NCBI RefSeq assembly: GCF_014650575.1
Contig: NZ_BMVF01000018.1
Location: forward strand, 1 to 64,000
Source: Streptomyces naganishii JCM 4654
GTDB lineage: Bacteria; Actinomycetota; Actinomycetes; Streptomycetales; Streptomycetaceae
Reading direction: 5' to 3'
Length of the DNA: 64,000 nt
Below the pieces are notes generated by a model. That model searched no databases. It was not told where the DNA came from and saw only the letters and a list, made by a program, of their open reading frames with translations. A program made the translations under genes and the position numbers. Shown piece after piece: positions 40,417 through 49,524 of the stretch (its first letter is position 1; each line of letters begins with the position of its first letter).

Positions 40417-40770
40417 ATGGACGTACTCATCCATCTCTTCGTCGGCCTGCACATCATCGGCATCGCCGCGCTGCTCGGCGGTTTCCTCACCCAGATGAAG
40501 GCGATGGGCCAGGGCACGGCCCGATTCGTGCCCGCGATGCTGCACGGTGCGCTGACCATGCTGGTCACCGGCGTCGCCCTCGTCGGCCTCAACGAGGCCC
40601 AGAGCCACCACGTCGACACGGTCAAGATCGGCGTGAAGCTCGCGGTGCTGATCGTGATCCTCGGCCTGGTCTACGTCAAGCGCGACGACGAGAAGGTCGA
40701 CAAGAGCCTGTTCGGCCTGGTCGGGCTGCTGACCATGGTGAACATCTTCATCGCGGTGCTGTGGACCTGA
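40417..40770 (+). CDS. Small four-TM membrane protein
   Basis: The 117-residue protein (MDVLIHLFVGLHIIGIAALLGGFLTQ...) is nearly all membrane. It has about four helices, a short His/Asn loop (NEAQSHHVDTVK) and a charged loop KRDDEKVD. It resembles conserved actinobacterial integral membrane proteins without assigned function. The ATG at 40417 follows a -10 at leaderless distance. Its 3' end overlaps the convergent TehA-like gene by 23 bases. Confidence 0.8.
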   Translation: MDVLIHLFVGLHIIGIAALLGGFLTQMKAMGQGTARFVPAMLHGALTMLVTGVALVGLNEAQSHHVDTVKIGVKLAVLIVILGLVYVKRDDEKVDKSLFGLVGLLTMVNIFIAVLWT

Positions 40771-41731
40771 GCGCGGTCACCCCCGCGCGCGCGTCCGCGA
40801 CCGCGCCGGCGGCGACGGCCAGCCACGCCGCCATCGCGACCCACAGCAGCACCTGGCCGGGGACCTTGAGCCAGGGGTGATGCAGGGCGGTGGCCACGGA
40901 CAGCACCGCCGCCGCCGACATGCCCATCGGGAACGCGGTCGACCAGCGGCGCACGTCGTAGCCCAGCCGGGGCCGCGCCGCCTCGCAGGCGAGCAGGACG
41001 ACGTACCAGCACAGGTCGAGGACCACCAGAATGACGGTCATCGTGCGCAGTACGCCGTCGTCGTCGGTGTTCCACAGGTACAGGCGCGAACTGTCGGCCT
41101 CGATCAGCCTGGTCCCGGCGAGCGTCGAGATCGCCAGCGCGCCGCCCGCGACCCACTGGTCCCCGCGCCCCCGGACCACCTGGCGCGCGTCGAAGCGGCT
41201 CAGCGCGAAGACGTAGAGCACGAGGCCGAGCCAGAAGAGGACCAGCGCGGCGTACGCGAGCCACGCGGTGGTCACCGCCTTGGCCAGCGCGGCCGCCAGC
41301 ACCGCGAGCCCCTCGGTGGCCACACAGCACAGGAACACCGAGCCCGGCATGTGCCGTCCGGTGTGCCGCAGGACCAGCACCAGCAGCCCCGGCCACAGCA
41401 CCGCGGCCAGCGCGAGCAGGGCCTCGGCGAGGGTCTGCCAGCCGAGCGCCGAGAACCGGGTGCCCAGCACGGTCGTCGCGGCGACCGCGGTGAGCGCGCC
41501 CGGCGTCCCCGCCTCGGCCGTCCACTGCGAACGGTCGCGCAGCAGTCGTACGGCGAAGTCCGCGGCCAGCGCGATCCAGGAGGCGCAGGCCAGCACGAGG
41601 ACCACGCGCGAGAACGCTTCATGACCCGCCAGGTGCAGGCCGACCGACAGGATGCCGGTCGCCATCACGGCGGCGCCGGCCGCCGGCGGACGCTGCGCCA
41701 GCCAGGCGCGGAGGAGAGAGGTGGCGGGCAT
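40748..41731 (-). CDS. TehA/SLAC1-type (TDT family) transporter
   Basis: The 327-residue protein has about ten TM helices, as in the tellurite-resistance/dicarboxylate transporter (TDT) family of TehA, Mae1 and SLAC1. Recognisable are PAAGAAVMATGILSVGLHLAGHE near the start and TAFPMGMSAAAVLSVATALHHPW near the end. It may be an anion channel or a sulfite/dicarboxylate exporter; the substrate is unknown. It overlaps the convergent small membrane gene by 23 bases, so antisense interference is possible. Confidence 0.82.
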   Translation of the reverse strand: MPATSLLRAWLAQRPPAAGAAVMATGILSVGLHLAGHEAFSRVVLVLACASWIALAADFAVRLLRDRSQWTAEAGTPGALTAVAATTVLGTRFSALGWQTLAEALLALAAVLWPGLLVLVLRHTGRHMPGSVFLCCVATEGLAVLAAALAKAVTTAWLAYAALVLFWLGLVLYVFALSRFDARQVVRGRGDQWVAGGALAISTLAGTRLIEADSSRLYLWNTDDDGVLRTMTVILVVLDLCWYVVLLACEAARPRLGYDVRRWSTAFPMGMSAAAVLSVATALHHPWLKVPGQVLLWVAMAAWLAVAAGAVADARAGVTALRSTAPR

Positions 41732-41844
41732 GGCCCGATGCTAAGAGCTTCGCGCGCCGTGCGAGCGGGGCACGCGCGCGGGCGCGCGCAAAACGTCGGC
41801 GCGCTCCACCCAGGCCACGCCCGCCTGGCCGGGGCAGCACCGCG

Positions 41845-43074
41845 TCAGGCCGGCCGCACCACGCCCTCGACCGCCGGCCCGTCGGCACGGTGGATCGGCT
41901 CCTCGCACACGTACCCGCCGGGCCGCGGTGCGTGGATCATCATGCCGTCGCCCGCGTAGACGCCGATGTGGCCGATGCCGTCGTGCGCGTCGTTCCGGAA
42001 GAGGACGAGGTCTCCGGGGACCGCCTCGGACAGCGGGACCGTCCTGCCCGCGCCGGCCTGGCCGGGGATGGTGCGCGGGAGGGTGACGCCCGCCGCCTTC
42101 CACGCGGCCTGCGTCAGGCCCGAGCAGTCGTACGACCCGGGGCCGGCCGCGCCCCAGACGTACGGCTTGCCGATCTGCCCGCGGGCGAAGGCGAGGGCCT
42201 TCGCGGCCTTGGGGGCGTACGAGGTGTCCACCGCGGGGGCGGAAGCGGGCGCGGGGGCGTCCGGCGTGACGGAGGGCGCGGGCGGGAGCGGCGCGGACGC
42301 CCGGGACAGCAGTTCGCGGGCGGTGGCGAGCTTGTGCTGGACGGCGGCCTTGGCCGACCTGATGTCGTGCCGCGGCGCGGACGGCGCCTCGCGGAACTCC
42401 CGGGGCGCACGGACCGCGCCGTCCGGGCGGTCGGCGCGGTCCGCCCGGACGGGTACGGACTCCTGCCGCTGCCGGGGGATCACCGGCCGAGGGGCCACCG
42501 GGACCGGGGCCGCCGGGACCGGGGCCGCCGGGACCGGGGCCTCCGGCGCGGCCGGGGCCGCAGGCGCCTCCGGGGCCGCGAGGTTCGCCGGAGCGGCCTG
42601 GCTGTGGACCAGGCCGCGCTGCCGGGCGGTGAGCCTGCTCATGACCTGCGCCTGGTCGTAGTAGCCCCGTGGGGTGCCCGCGAGCAGTTCGGCCGCGACC
42701 TCGGGGGCGTCGGGCGCCGTCCGGTTCTGCGCGGCGGTGAAGGCGGCGAGCATCTCGCGGGCCCGGGTGAGCATGTCCGCGCGCCTGGCGGCCCGCTCCG
42801 CCCTCGCGGCCCGCTCCGCTCCCTCGGACCGCTCGCCGGCGGCCGCCGTCCTCGGCGGGACCGCCTGCTCGGTCGACGACTCCGCCCGGCGGTACAGGTC
42901 GTCGATCTTGCGCTGGATCTCTTCCCGGCTCGGCCGGCCCGCGTCCCCCGCGGGGGAGCCCTCGGCAGCGGGCGCGAACAGGGCGACCGGGGTGAGGGCC
43001 GCGGTGGCCGGGGCGGGGATGCCGAGGTCTCCTACGCGCGTAACTGCGGGGCGCGTCCTGCGGTGCGACGCCAA
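41845..43074 (-). CDS. Secreted NlpC/P60 cell-wall hydrolase, second copy
   Basis: I chose the rare TTG at 43074 because it gives MASHRRTRPAVTRV..., the classical opening of Streptomyces NlpC/P60 proteins, and has GGAAGGAG 9 bases upstream. A longer frame to 43242 lacks any signal. The order is signal peptide (to about 40), helical region, a Pro/Ala/Val-rich linker with repeated PVPAAP, and a C-terminal NlpC/P60 domain (Cys in YDCSGLTQAAW, His in IGHIGVYAGDGMMIH). It is an exported peptidoglycan endopeptidase, 409 aa, divergent from pcrA. Confidence 0.9.
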   Translation of the reverse strand: MASHRRTRPAVTRVGDLGIPAPATAALTPVALFAPAAEGSPAGDAGRPSREEIQRKIDDLYRRAESSTEQAVPPRTAAAGERSEGAERAARAERAARRADMLTRAREMLAAFTAAQNRTAPDAPEVAAELLAGTPRGYYDQAQVMSRLTARQRGLVHSQAAPANLAAPEAPAAPAAPEAPVPAAPVPAAPVPVAPRPVIPRQRQESVPVRADRADRPDGAVRAPREFREAPSAPRHDIRSAKAAVQHKLATARELLSRASAPLPPAPSVTPDAPAPASAPAVDTSYAPKAAKALAFARGQIGKPYVWGAAGPGSYDCSGLTQAAWKAAGVTLPRTIPGQAGAGRTVPLSEAVPGDLVLFRNDAHDGIGHIGVYAGDGMMIHAPRPGGYVCEEPIHRADGPAVEGVVRPA

Positions 43075-43262
43075 GGGAGGCGACTCCTTCCATCGTCCGC
43101 CTCGATCTGGCGGTGGAGCTGGGGCCCGGGCCTCGAAACCCGTGCGGCCTGAACGGCACGGTAACCAACTCGTGTGGCTGATGTGAAGGTTGGAGTGCGA
43201 TATGCCCGATACGTTTTCGTTATCTTGGCCCTCGGGGGCCATGTTTCCGGGGCGGCCCCGGG

Positions 43263-43285
43263 TTGTCGGTGGTGCGCCCTAGACT
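43263..43285 (+). promoter_or_regulatory. RecA-NDp / PafBC-type promoter of pcrA
   Basis: TTGTCGGTG (43263-43271), N8, TAGACT (43280-43285) matches the SOS-independent DNA-damage promoter consensus TTGTCRGTG-N8-TANNNT exactly. The -10 ends 9 bases before the pcrA ATG, giving an almost leaderless transcript. Confidence 0.75.
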
Positions 43286-43294
43286 CGTAGAGCG

Positions 43295-45778
43295 ATGAGC
43301 AGCCTCTTTGACGACAGCTTCCTGGCGGACCTCCAGGCCCCGCGCGGCCACGGGGAGGAGCCCCCGCCGCCGCCCGAGGACGAGCACGCTCCGGAGCCGA
43401 TTCCGGACGATCTGTTCGGCGGGAGGTTCGACGTGCCGCCGGACCGGGACGCGTACTACCGGGACGGGGCCCCGCGCCCCGCGGTCGACCCGGCCGCGCT
43501 CCTCGAGGGGCTGAACGAGAACCAGCGCGCGGCCGTCGTGCACGCCGGCGCCCCGCTGCTCATCGTGGCCGGCGCCGGCTCCGGCAAGACCCGTGTGCTC
43601 ACGCACCGCATCGCCTACCTGCTGGCCGAGCGGGGGGTCCACCCCGGCCAGATCCTCGCGATCACCTTCACCAACAAGGCCGCGGGCGAGATGAAGGAGC
43701 GCGTGGAGCATCTCGTCGGGCCGCGGGCGAACGCGATGTGGGTGATGACCTTCCACAGCGCGTGCGTGCGGATCCTGCGCCGGGAGTCCAAGAGGCTCGG
43801 CTTCACGTCCTCCTTCTCGATCTACGACGCGGCCGACTCCAAGCGCCTGATGGCCCTGGTCTGCCGCGACCTGGACCTCGACCCCAAGCGCTACCCGCCC
43901 AAGTCGTTCAGCGCGAAGATCAGCAACCTGAAGAACGAGCTGATCGACGAGGAGGACTTCGCCGCCCAGGCCACCGACGGTTTCGAGAAGACGCTGGCGC
44001 AGGCCTACGCCCTCTACCAGTCGCGGCTGCGCGAGGCCAACGCCCTCGACTTCGACGACCTGATCATGACGACGGTCAACCTCCTCCGCGCCTTCCCGGA
44101 CGTCGCCGAGCACTACCGCCGCCGCTTCCGCCACGTCCTGGTCGACGAGTACCAGGACACCAACCACGCGCAGTACGCCCTGGTCCGCGAGCTCGTCGGC
44201 ACCGGCTCGCACGACGAGGACGTGCCCCCGGCCGAGGGCGACGTCCCGCCCGCCGAGCTGTGCGTGGTCGGTGACGCCGACCAGTCGATCTACGCCTTCC
44301 GCGGCGCGACCATCCGCAACATCCTCCAGTTCGAGGAGGACTACCCCGACGCGACGACGATCCTGCTGGAGCAGAACTACCGCTCCACGCAGACGATCCT
44401 GTCCGCCGCCAACGCGGTCATCGAGCGCAACGAGTCGCGCCGCCCGAAGAACCTGTGGACCAACGCCGGCGCGGGCGCCCGCATCACCGGGTACGTCGCC
44501 GACACCGAGCACGACGAGGCGCAGTTCGTCGCCGACGAGATAGACCGCCTCACGGACGCGGGCGAGGCGAAGGCCGGCGACGTCGCCGTCTTCTACCGGA
44601 CCAACGCCCAGTCCCGTGTCTTCGAAGAGGTCTTCATCCGCGTCGGCCTGCCCTACAAGGTCGTCGGCGGTGTCCGCTTCTACGAGCGCAAGGAGGTCCG
44701 GGACGTCCTCGCCTACCTGCGGGTGCTGGCCAACCCGGAGGACTCCGTCCCGCTGCGCCGCATCCTCAACGTGCCCAAGCGCGGCATCGGCGACCGCGCC
44801 GAGGCCATGATCGACGCCCTCGCCCAGCGCGAGCGGATCAGCTTCCCGCAGGCGCTGCGCCGCGTCGACGAGGCGTACGGCATGGCCGCGCGGTCGGCGA
44901 ACGCCGTCAAGCGGTTCAACACGCTGATGGAGGACCTGCGCACGATCGTCGAGTCCGGCGCCGGCCCGGCGACCGTCCTGGAAGCCGTCCTCGAACGCAC
45001 CGGCTACCTCGCCGAGCTGCAGGCCTCCACCGACCCGCAGGACGAGACCCGCATCGAGAACCTCCAGGAACTCGCCGCCGTGGCCCTGGAGTTCGAGCAG
45101 GAGCGCGGGGAGGGGGAAGCGGTCGCGCTGTCCGACTTCCTCGAACAGGTCGCGCTGGTCGCCGACTCCGACCAGATCCCGGACGAGGAGGAGGACGGCT
45201 CGGGCGTCATCACGCTGATGACCCTGCACACCGCCAAGGGCCTGGAGTTCCCGGTCGTGTTCCTCACCGGCATGGAGGACGGCGTGTTCCCGCACATGCG
45301 CGCCCTCGGCCAGACCAAGGAACTGGAGGAGGAGCGCCGGCTCGCCTACGTCGGCATCACCCGCGCGCGTGAGCGGCTGTACCTGACCCGCTCGGCCATG
45401 CGCAGCGCGTGGGGGCAGCCCTCGTACAACCCGCCCTCCCGTTTCCTGGAGGAGATCCCGCCCGCGCACGTGGACTGGAAGCGCACGGGCGGTTCCTCGC
45501 CGATGGCCTCCGGACCCGCCTCCGCGGTCGCGTCCTCGCTGTCCTCCTCGCGGTCCCGCTCGTCGGCGTCCGGCGCCTCCGGGTTCGCCACCCGGCGGGC
45601 CTCGGAGAAGCCGGTGGTGTCCCTCGCGGTCGGCGACCGGGTCACCCACGACCAGTTCGGTCTCGGCACGGTGGTCGCGGTCAAGGGCACCGGGGGGAAC
45701 GCGGAGGCGACCATCGACTTCGGCGACACCAAGCCCAAGCGGCTCCTGCTGCGGTACGCGCCGGTGGAGAAGCTGTAG
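43295..45778 (+). CDS. pcrA: ATP-dependent DNA helicase PcrA/UvrD
   Basis: The 827-residue superfamily 1A 3'-5' helicase unwinds DNA in nucleotide-excision repair and clears replication forks. After an acidic N-terminal ~70 residues come Walker A VAGAGSGKT (91-99), DEYQD (motif II), VGDADQSIYAFRGA (motif III) and TLHTAKGLEFPVVF (motif V). The C-terminal Tudor-like RNA-polymerase/DNA-binding tail reads SLAVGDRVTHDQFGLGTVVAV. The ATG at 43295 is almost at the predicted transcription start. The exact PafBC-type promoter fits its repair role. Confidence 0.97.
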   Translation: MSSLFDDSFLADLQAPRGHGEEPPPPPEDEHAPEPIPDDLFGGRFDVPPDRDAYYRDGAPRPAVDPAALLEGLNENQRAAVVHAGAPLLIVAGAGSGKTRVLTHRIAYLLAERGVHPGQILAITFTNKAAGEMKERVEHLVGPRANAMWVMTFHSACVRILRRESKRLGFTSSFSIYDAADSKRLMALVCRDLDLDPKRYPPKSFSAKISNLKNELIDEEDFAAQATDGFEKTLAQAYALYQSRLREANALDFDDLIMTTVNLLRAFPDVAEHYRRRFRHVLVDEYQDTNHAQYALVRELVGTGSHDEDVPPAEGDVPPAELCVVGDADQSIYAFRGATIRNILQFEEDYPDATTILLEQNYRSTQTILSAANAVIERNESRRPKNLWTNAGAGARITGYVADTEHDEAQFVADEIDRLTDAGEAKAGDVAVFYRTNAQSRVFEEVFIRVGLPYKVVGGVRFYERKEVRDVLAYLRVLANPEDSVPLRRILNVPKRGIGDRAEAMIDALAQRERISFPQALRRVDEAYGMAARSANAVKRFNTLMEDLRTIVESGAGPATVLEAVLERTGYLAELQASTDPQDETRIENLQELAAVALEFEQERGEGEAVALSDFLEQVALVADSDQIPDEEEDGSGVITLMTLHTAKGLEFPVVFLTGMEDGVFPHMRALGQTKELEEERRLAYVGITRARERLYLTRSAMRSAWGQPSYNPPSRFLEEIPPAHVDWKRTGGSSPMASGPASAVASSLSSSRSRSSASGASGFATRRASEKPVVSLAVGDRVTHDQFGLGTVVAVKGTGGNAEATIDFGDTKPKRLLLRYAPVEKL

Positions 45779-45786
45779 CAAGCCGA

Positions 45787-45812
45787 ACCGCCCCCGGGGA
45801 GCCGGGGGCGGT
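45787..45812 (+). terminator. Terminator after pcrA
   Basis: Perfect 11-bp stem ACCGCCCCCGG / CCGGGGGCGGT with a 4-base loop, 8 bases past the pcrA stop. It is shared with the convergent M23 gene. Confidence 0.8.
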
Positions 45813-45838
45813 CTCGTGGTCGTCCGGCCGGGGCCGGA

Positions 45839-47299
45839 TCAGGTCGGGTCCAGGCCGTGGCTGCGCAGCCAGGGCAGCGGGTCTATCGGCGGCCCGCCGG
45901 CCGGCCTGACCTCGAAGTGCAGGTGCGGGCCGGTGGAGTTGCCCGAGTTGCCGGAGTACGCGATGGGGGTGCCGGCCTTGACGACCGTGCCGGAGGGGAC
46001 CCGGTAGCTGGAGAGGTGGCAGTACCACGTCTCCGTGCCGTCCATCGCGGTCACGATCATCATGTTGCCGTAGGCGTTGTTCCACTGCGTGCGCACGGTG
46101 CCGTCGGTCGCGGCCATGACCGTCGTCCCGTAGGAGACGGGGAAGTCGATGCCGGTGTGCACGGACATCCAGTTGACGCCGGCCTGGCCGAAGTAGGCGC
46201 TGAGCCCCCTCTGCGTGACCGGCAGGACGAACTTGGGGCGCAGCCGCTCCTTGCGGGCCGCCTCCTCCGCCGCCTTCCTCTTCTCGGCGTCCTGCTGCGC
46301 CTTGAGGTCGATGCGCTCCTGGGTGCGGCTGGCGCGGTCGGCGAAGTCGTCGGCACCGGCGGACAGGCCCTGGAGCTGGGTGTCCAGCTTGTTGTTCGCG
46401 GTGGAGGGGTGCACGGGCTGCGCGTCGGAGGCGGAGGCCGAGGTGTCCTTGGTGTCGGAGCCGAGGCCGCCGACCGAGGCCGCGGCGATACCGGCGACGC
46501 CCATCACGCAGACCGAGGGGACCGCCACGGTCAGCAGCGCGGAGCGCTTGGCCGGGGTCCGGCGGCGGGAGCGGGATCCGCCGCGCGAGGCGGCTCGCGG
46601 GCCGGGGGCCGGGGCTGCGGCCGGGGTGATCTCCTCCTGGTCGTCCAGCAGCGGCGGGACGGCGGGCATCTCACCGGTGGGCGCGGGCTCCGAGTCGTCC
46701 TCTCCGGCGGGGAGTTCGGGCTCGTCGTAGGAGTACGGCTCCTCGACCGGGTCCGCGGTGTTCCACTGGGTGGCGTCGTAGGCGCCGGTGTCGAGGGTCT
46801 GCGCGTTCCAGTCCCAGTGCTGGGTGGCCTCGGCGATGCCGGACTGGTCGGGCTGGAGCCAGCCCTGCGCGTCCCACTGACCGGTGGCGTCGACGGGTCC
46901 CGACTGCCGCGGTACGGCGGCGAGTTGCTGGTAGCCGGCGGCCCAGGCGGTCGTGTCGTAGGCACCGGTGTCGTAGGAGCCGGTGTCGTAGGCGGCGTGG
47001 TGCTGGGCAGCGTACGGGCCCTGGTCCAGGGTGTGGTGGCCGTCCGTGGCCCAGTGCGCGGTGTCGTACGAGCCGGTCGCCTGCGCGGTGTCGGCGGGGA
47101 AGGCGCCGAAGAGGGGGTCGGCCGCGAACTGCCCCGTGCCGTAGGTACCGGTGTGAAATCCGGTGGCGGTGTGGTCGCCGTACGTGGTGAAGTCGCCGTA
47201 CGCGGCTTCCTGGGCGCCGTAGGACGCGTACGGCGTCGAGGCGGCATCGGAGGCCGGAGCCGGGGCGGCCACGCTCCCCGACGGGTGACGGTCGTTCAC
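45839..47299 (-). CDS. Membrane-anchored M23 family metallopeptidase
   Basis: The GTG at 47299 (AGAGAAG upstream) gives 486 residues. A 250-residue Tyr/Asp/Thr/Gly-rich cytoplasmic region with repeats such as YDTGSYDTGAYDT precedes one TM helix (about 252-278). A helical, charged stalk (about 300-365) follows, then a LytM/M23 domain with zinc ligands His381 and Asp385 (HTGID) and His459/His461 (HLHFEV). It cleaves or regulates cleavage of peptidoglycan cross-bridges outside the membrane. The long Tyr-rich inside part is unusual for the family and could be a phosphorylation or condensation platform. Confidence 0.9.
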   Translation of the reverse strand: MNDRHPSGSVAAPAPASDAASTPYASYGAQEAAYGDFTTYGDHTATGFHTGTYGTGQFAADPLFGAFPADTAQATGSYDTAHWATDGHHTLDQGPYAAQHHAAYDTGSYDTGAYDTTAWAAGYQQLAAVPRQSGPVDATGQWDAQGWLQPDQSGIAEATQHWDWNAQTLDTGAYDATQWNTADPVEEPYSYDEPELPAGEDDSEPAPTGEMPAVPPLLDDQEEITPAAAPAPGPRAASRGGSRSRRRTPAKRSALLTVAVPSVCVMGVAGIAAASVGGLGSDTKDTSASASDAQPVHPSTANNKLDTQLQGLSAGADDFADRASRTQERIDLKAQQDAEKRKAAEEAARKERLRPKFVLPVTQRGLSAYFGQAGVNWMSVHTGIDFPVSYGTTVMAATDGTVRTQWNNAYGNMMIVTAMDGTETWYCHLSSYRVPSGTVVKAGTPIAYSGNSGNSTGPHLHFEVRPAGGPPIDPLPWLRSHGLDPT

Positions 47300-47347
47300 C
47301 AACTTCTCTTTCGCCTCGACAACAGGGGCTGCCAGAGCAGTGCGGCG

Positions 47348-47377
47348 ACTGTACCCGGCGGTATGCGGGCGCGACAA
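47348..47377 (-). promoter_or_regulatory. Housekeeping promoter of the M23 gene
   Basis: Minus-strand TTGTCG (47372-47377), N18, TACAGT (47348-47353). The predicted start is about 42 bases before the GTG. Confidence 0.5.
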
Positions 47378-47519
47378 TCTTCCACAGGTTTCCCACACAT
47401 GGGAAACGGGCATTCGGCCGTGTTTCGGGGGAGTGCGGACACGCTTTGGGTTTGCGTTCGAGGACAGTTCGACCCCGATGGGTCAACGCACCGCCGTCAG
47501 GCGGCCGTCGCGGCTCCTC

Positions 47520-48389
47520 CTACGCGACCGTCAGACCGCCGGTGCGGGAGGCGGACGGGTCTCCCGGCCGTACGGAGTCCAGTGCCTGGCGTATGCCGGT
47601 CGCCACGGCCGGGTGGACCGGGAGCGCGAGGTGCCCGATGCCGCTGACCTGCACATTCTCCGCCTGGAGGTCGGGGTGGTTGATGCAGGCCGACTCCAGC
47701 GGGTCCATCAGGTGGTCGAGGTCGCTCCAGAAGCTCACGAAGTGTGTACGGCAGCCGGGCGCGGGGCCGGACAGCTCCTCGATCAGCTCCGAACCGGGGC
47801 GCATCTGGCGCACGATCGGGTGGGCGTTGGCCAGCGGCGCGACCCGGGTGCCGGCGTGCGGGGTGCCGAGGGTGACCAGGGTGCGCACCCGCAGGTCGCC
47901 GCCGAGGCGCTGCACGTAGTACCGGGCGATCAGGCCGCCGAGGCTGTGGCCCACGACGTCGACCTGCCGGCTGCCGGTGCGCTCGCAGATCTCCTCGATG
48001 TGCCGGCCGAGCAGCTCGGCGGCGGTGCGGATGTCACAGGTCAGCGGCGAGTAGTTGAGGGACTCGACCCGCTGCCGCCCGTGCTGGGCGAGGTTGCGGC
48101 GCAGCAGGACGAAGACGGAGCGGTTGTCGATGAAGCCGTGCAGCAGCACGACCGGGGGCTTGGCCTCCGTGGGCAGCTCGGTGGCGCCACTTGGCGGGGG
48201 CAGCGGGCAGGACGGGCCGCCGCGGCGTTCCTGGATGATGCCGGACGGGTACAGCAGAACGTGGCCCGCGAGGATCGCGAGCTCGAGGGCGGTCGCCTTC
48301 AGGAGGGCCAGCGACAGTCCCGCGAGCCTCGTCGGGAGCAGGCGCTGACAGAGCGGAAGGAAGGGGTCTGCGACGCTGGTGACCTTCAT
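47520..48389 (-). CDS. Lipase/esterase with alpha/beta-hydrolase fold
   Basis: The 289-residue protein has an N-terminal hydrophobic anchor (about 20-48, LAGLSLALLKATALELAILAG). The alpha/beta hydrolase has the oxyanion segment VVLLHGF (80-86), nucleophile Ser149 in VVGHSLGG, and a C-terminal His in GIGHLALPVHP. It resembles Streptomyces triacylglycerol lipases/esterases acting at the membrane. ATG 48389 has GGAGG six bases upstream; longer frames are artefacts. Confidence 0.88.
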   Translation of the reverse strand: MKVTSVADPFLPLCQRLLPTRLAGLSLALLKATALELAILAGHVLLYPSGIIQERRGGPSCPLPPPSGATELPTEAKPPVVLLHGFIDNRSVFVLLRRNLAQHGRQRVESLNYSPLTCDIRTAAELLGRHIEEICERTGSRQVDVVGHSLGGLIARYYVQRLGGDLRVRTLVTLGTPHAGTRVAPLANAHPIVRQMRPGSELIEELSGPAPGCRTHFVSFWSDLDHLMDPLESACINHPDLQAENVQVSGIGHLALPVHPAVATGIRQALDSVRPGDPSASRTGGLTVA

Positions 48390-48924
48390 GGCCGACCTCC
48401 TGTCGGCACGCGGGAGGACAGCTTCGTCCCCCGTGTGCCCTCGTGGGCAGTCGCGGCGAAGGCGGCCGACAGGGCGTGAGCGGGACACACCAGGGGCGTC
48501 CGGCGCGCGGCGCGTGCGATGCCGCCGGGTCCGGGCGGCCCGCCGGTGCCCCGGCGGATCCGTCCGCCGTACCGCCGGATCGGCCCTGTGTGTCCTTCGT
48601 GCCCTCGTCGATGCGCCGCACCACCGTGTCGCGCGGCCTGCGGCGCGGTGGTGCGACGACCTCGTTGCGGCTCCCGTGACGCTTGTTCCCGCTGCGGGCC
48701 CCGTGCCGCGGCGATGTGCGGCCCGTGGGCCGCGAGGACGTGGAACTCTGCGCGGCATGGGGTTCCCCCTGGCCCCAGGAGACCGGGGGAATGTCCCATC
48801 GTGTGATTTCCCCCTCGGTCCGCACCGTGAAACTGCCGGTTGCGGGATGCTGGCGATAACGTTCGTTCACTTCCCCGGACGGTGTGGTGCGGGGCGTCCG
48901 TCCCGAAGTGGCGCAGCCGGAGCG
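48390..48924. other. Intergenic region between lipase and icmB
   Basis: About 535 bases with no supportable gene. It holds an imperfect inverted repeat (48781-48817: GACCGGGGGAAT against ATTTCCCCCTCGGTC, with two bulges), which may be a terminator or operator. Confidence 0.4.
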
Positions 48925-49014
48925 GTGAGCGGCGGAACGCACGGCATGTGCGGTATGCCCGGCATGTTCGATGCGCTCGACATGTGCGGTACTTGTCAGT
49001 ACGGATGGATGTAG
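48925..49014 (+). CDS. Possible Met/Cys-rich 29-codon ORF upstream of icmB
   Basis: The GTG at 48925 (GGAG upstream) runs to TAG at 49012-49014, 19 bases before the icmB ATG. The peptide has six Met (with the start) and three Cys, including MCGMPGM and DMCGTC. Composition is unlike chance high-GC frames. It may be a leader ORF; alternatively the region is promoter DNA, since TTGTCAGTA (48993-49001) lies inside it. No family is recognised. Confidence 0.25.
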   Translation: MSGGTHGMCGMPGMFDALDMCGTCQYGWM

Positions 49015-49033
49015 TCGCTTCATGGAGGCAGTG

Positions 49034-49450
<417 letters not shown>

Positions 49451-49524
49451 ACCATCGCGGCACGCCGGGACAGCGGAACCCGGGTGCCGGCCGGAGCCGT
49501 CCTCGCCCCGGTCCGGGGCGGGGC

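Noticed and set aside
38947..40420. c-di-AMP (ydaO) riboswitch upstream of the NlpC/P60 gene
   Set aside because: Expected conserved GGGGAACC and GGGGTGAA blocks were not found on the minus strand between 40003 and 40420.
40748..40770. Convergent overlap of the 117-aa membrane gene and the TehA-like gene as an annotation error
   Set aside because: Both ends are supported by membrane-protein sequence and stop codons; short convergent overlaps are common in Streptomyces.
43075..43242. N-terminal extension of the second NlpC/P60 protein
   Set aside because: The extension has no signal peptide; the TTG at 43074 with GGAAGGAG gives a normal secreted protein start.
48379..49014. 211-codon plus-strand ORF between lipase and icmB
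   Set aside because: Most of it is Arg/Pro/Gly-rich noise; only its last 29 codons look unusual and are reported separately at low confidence.
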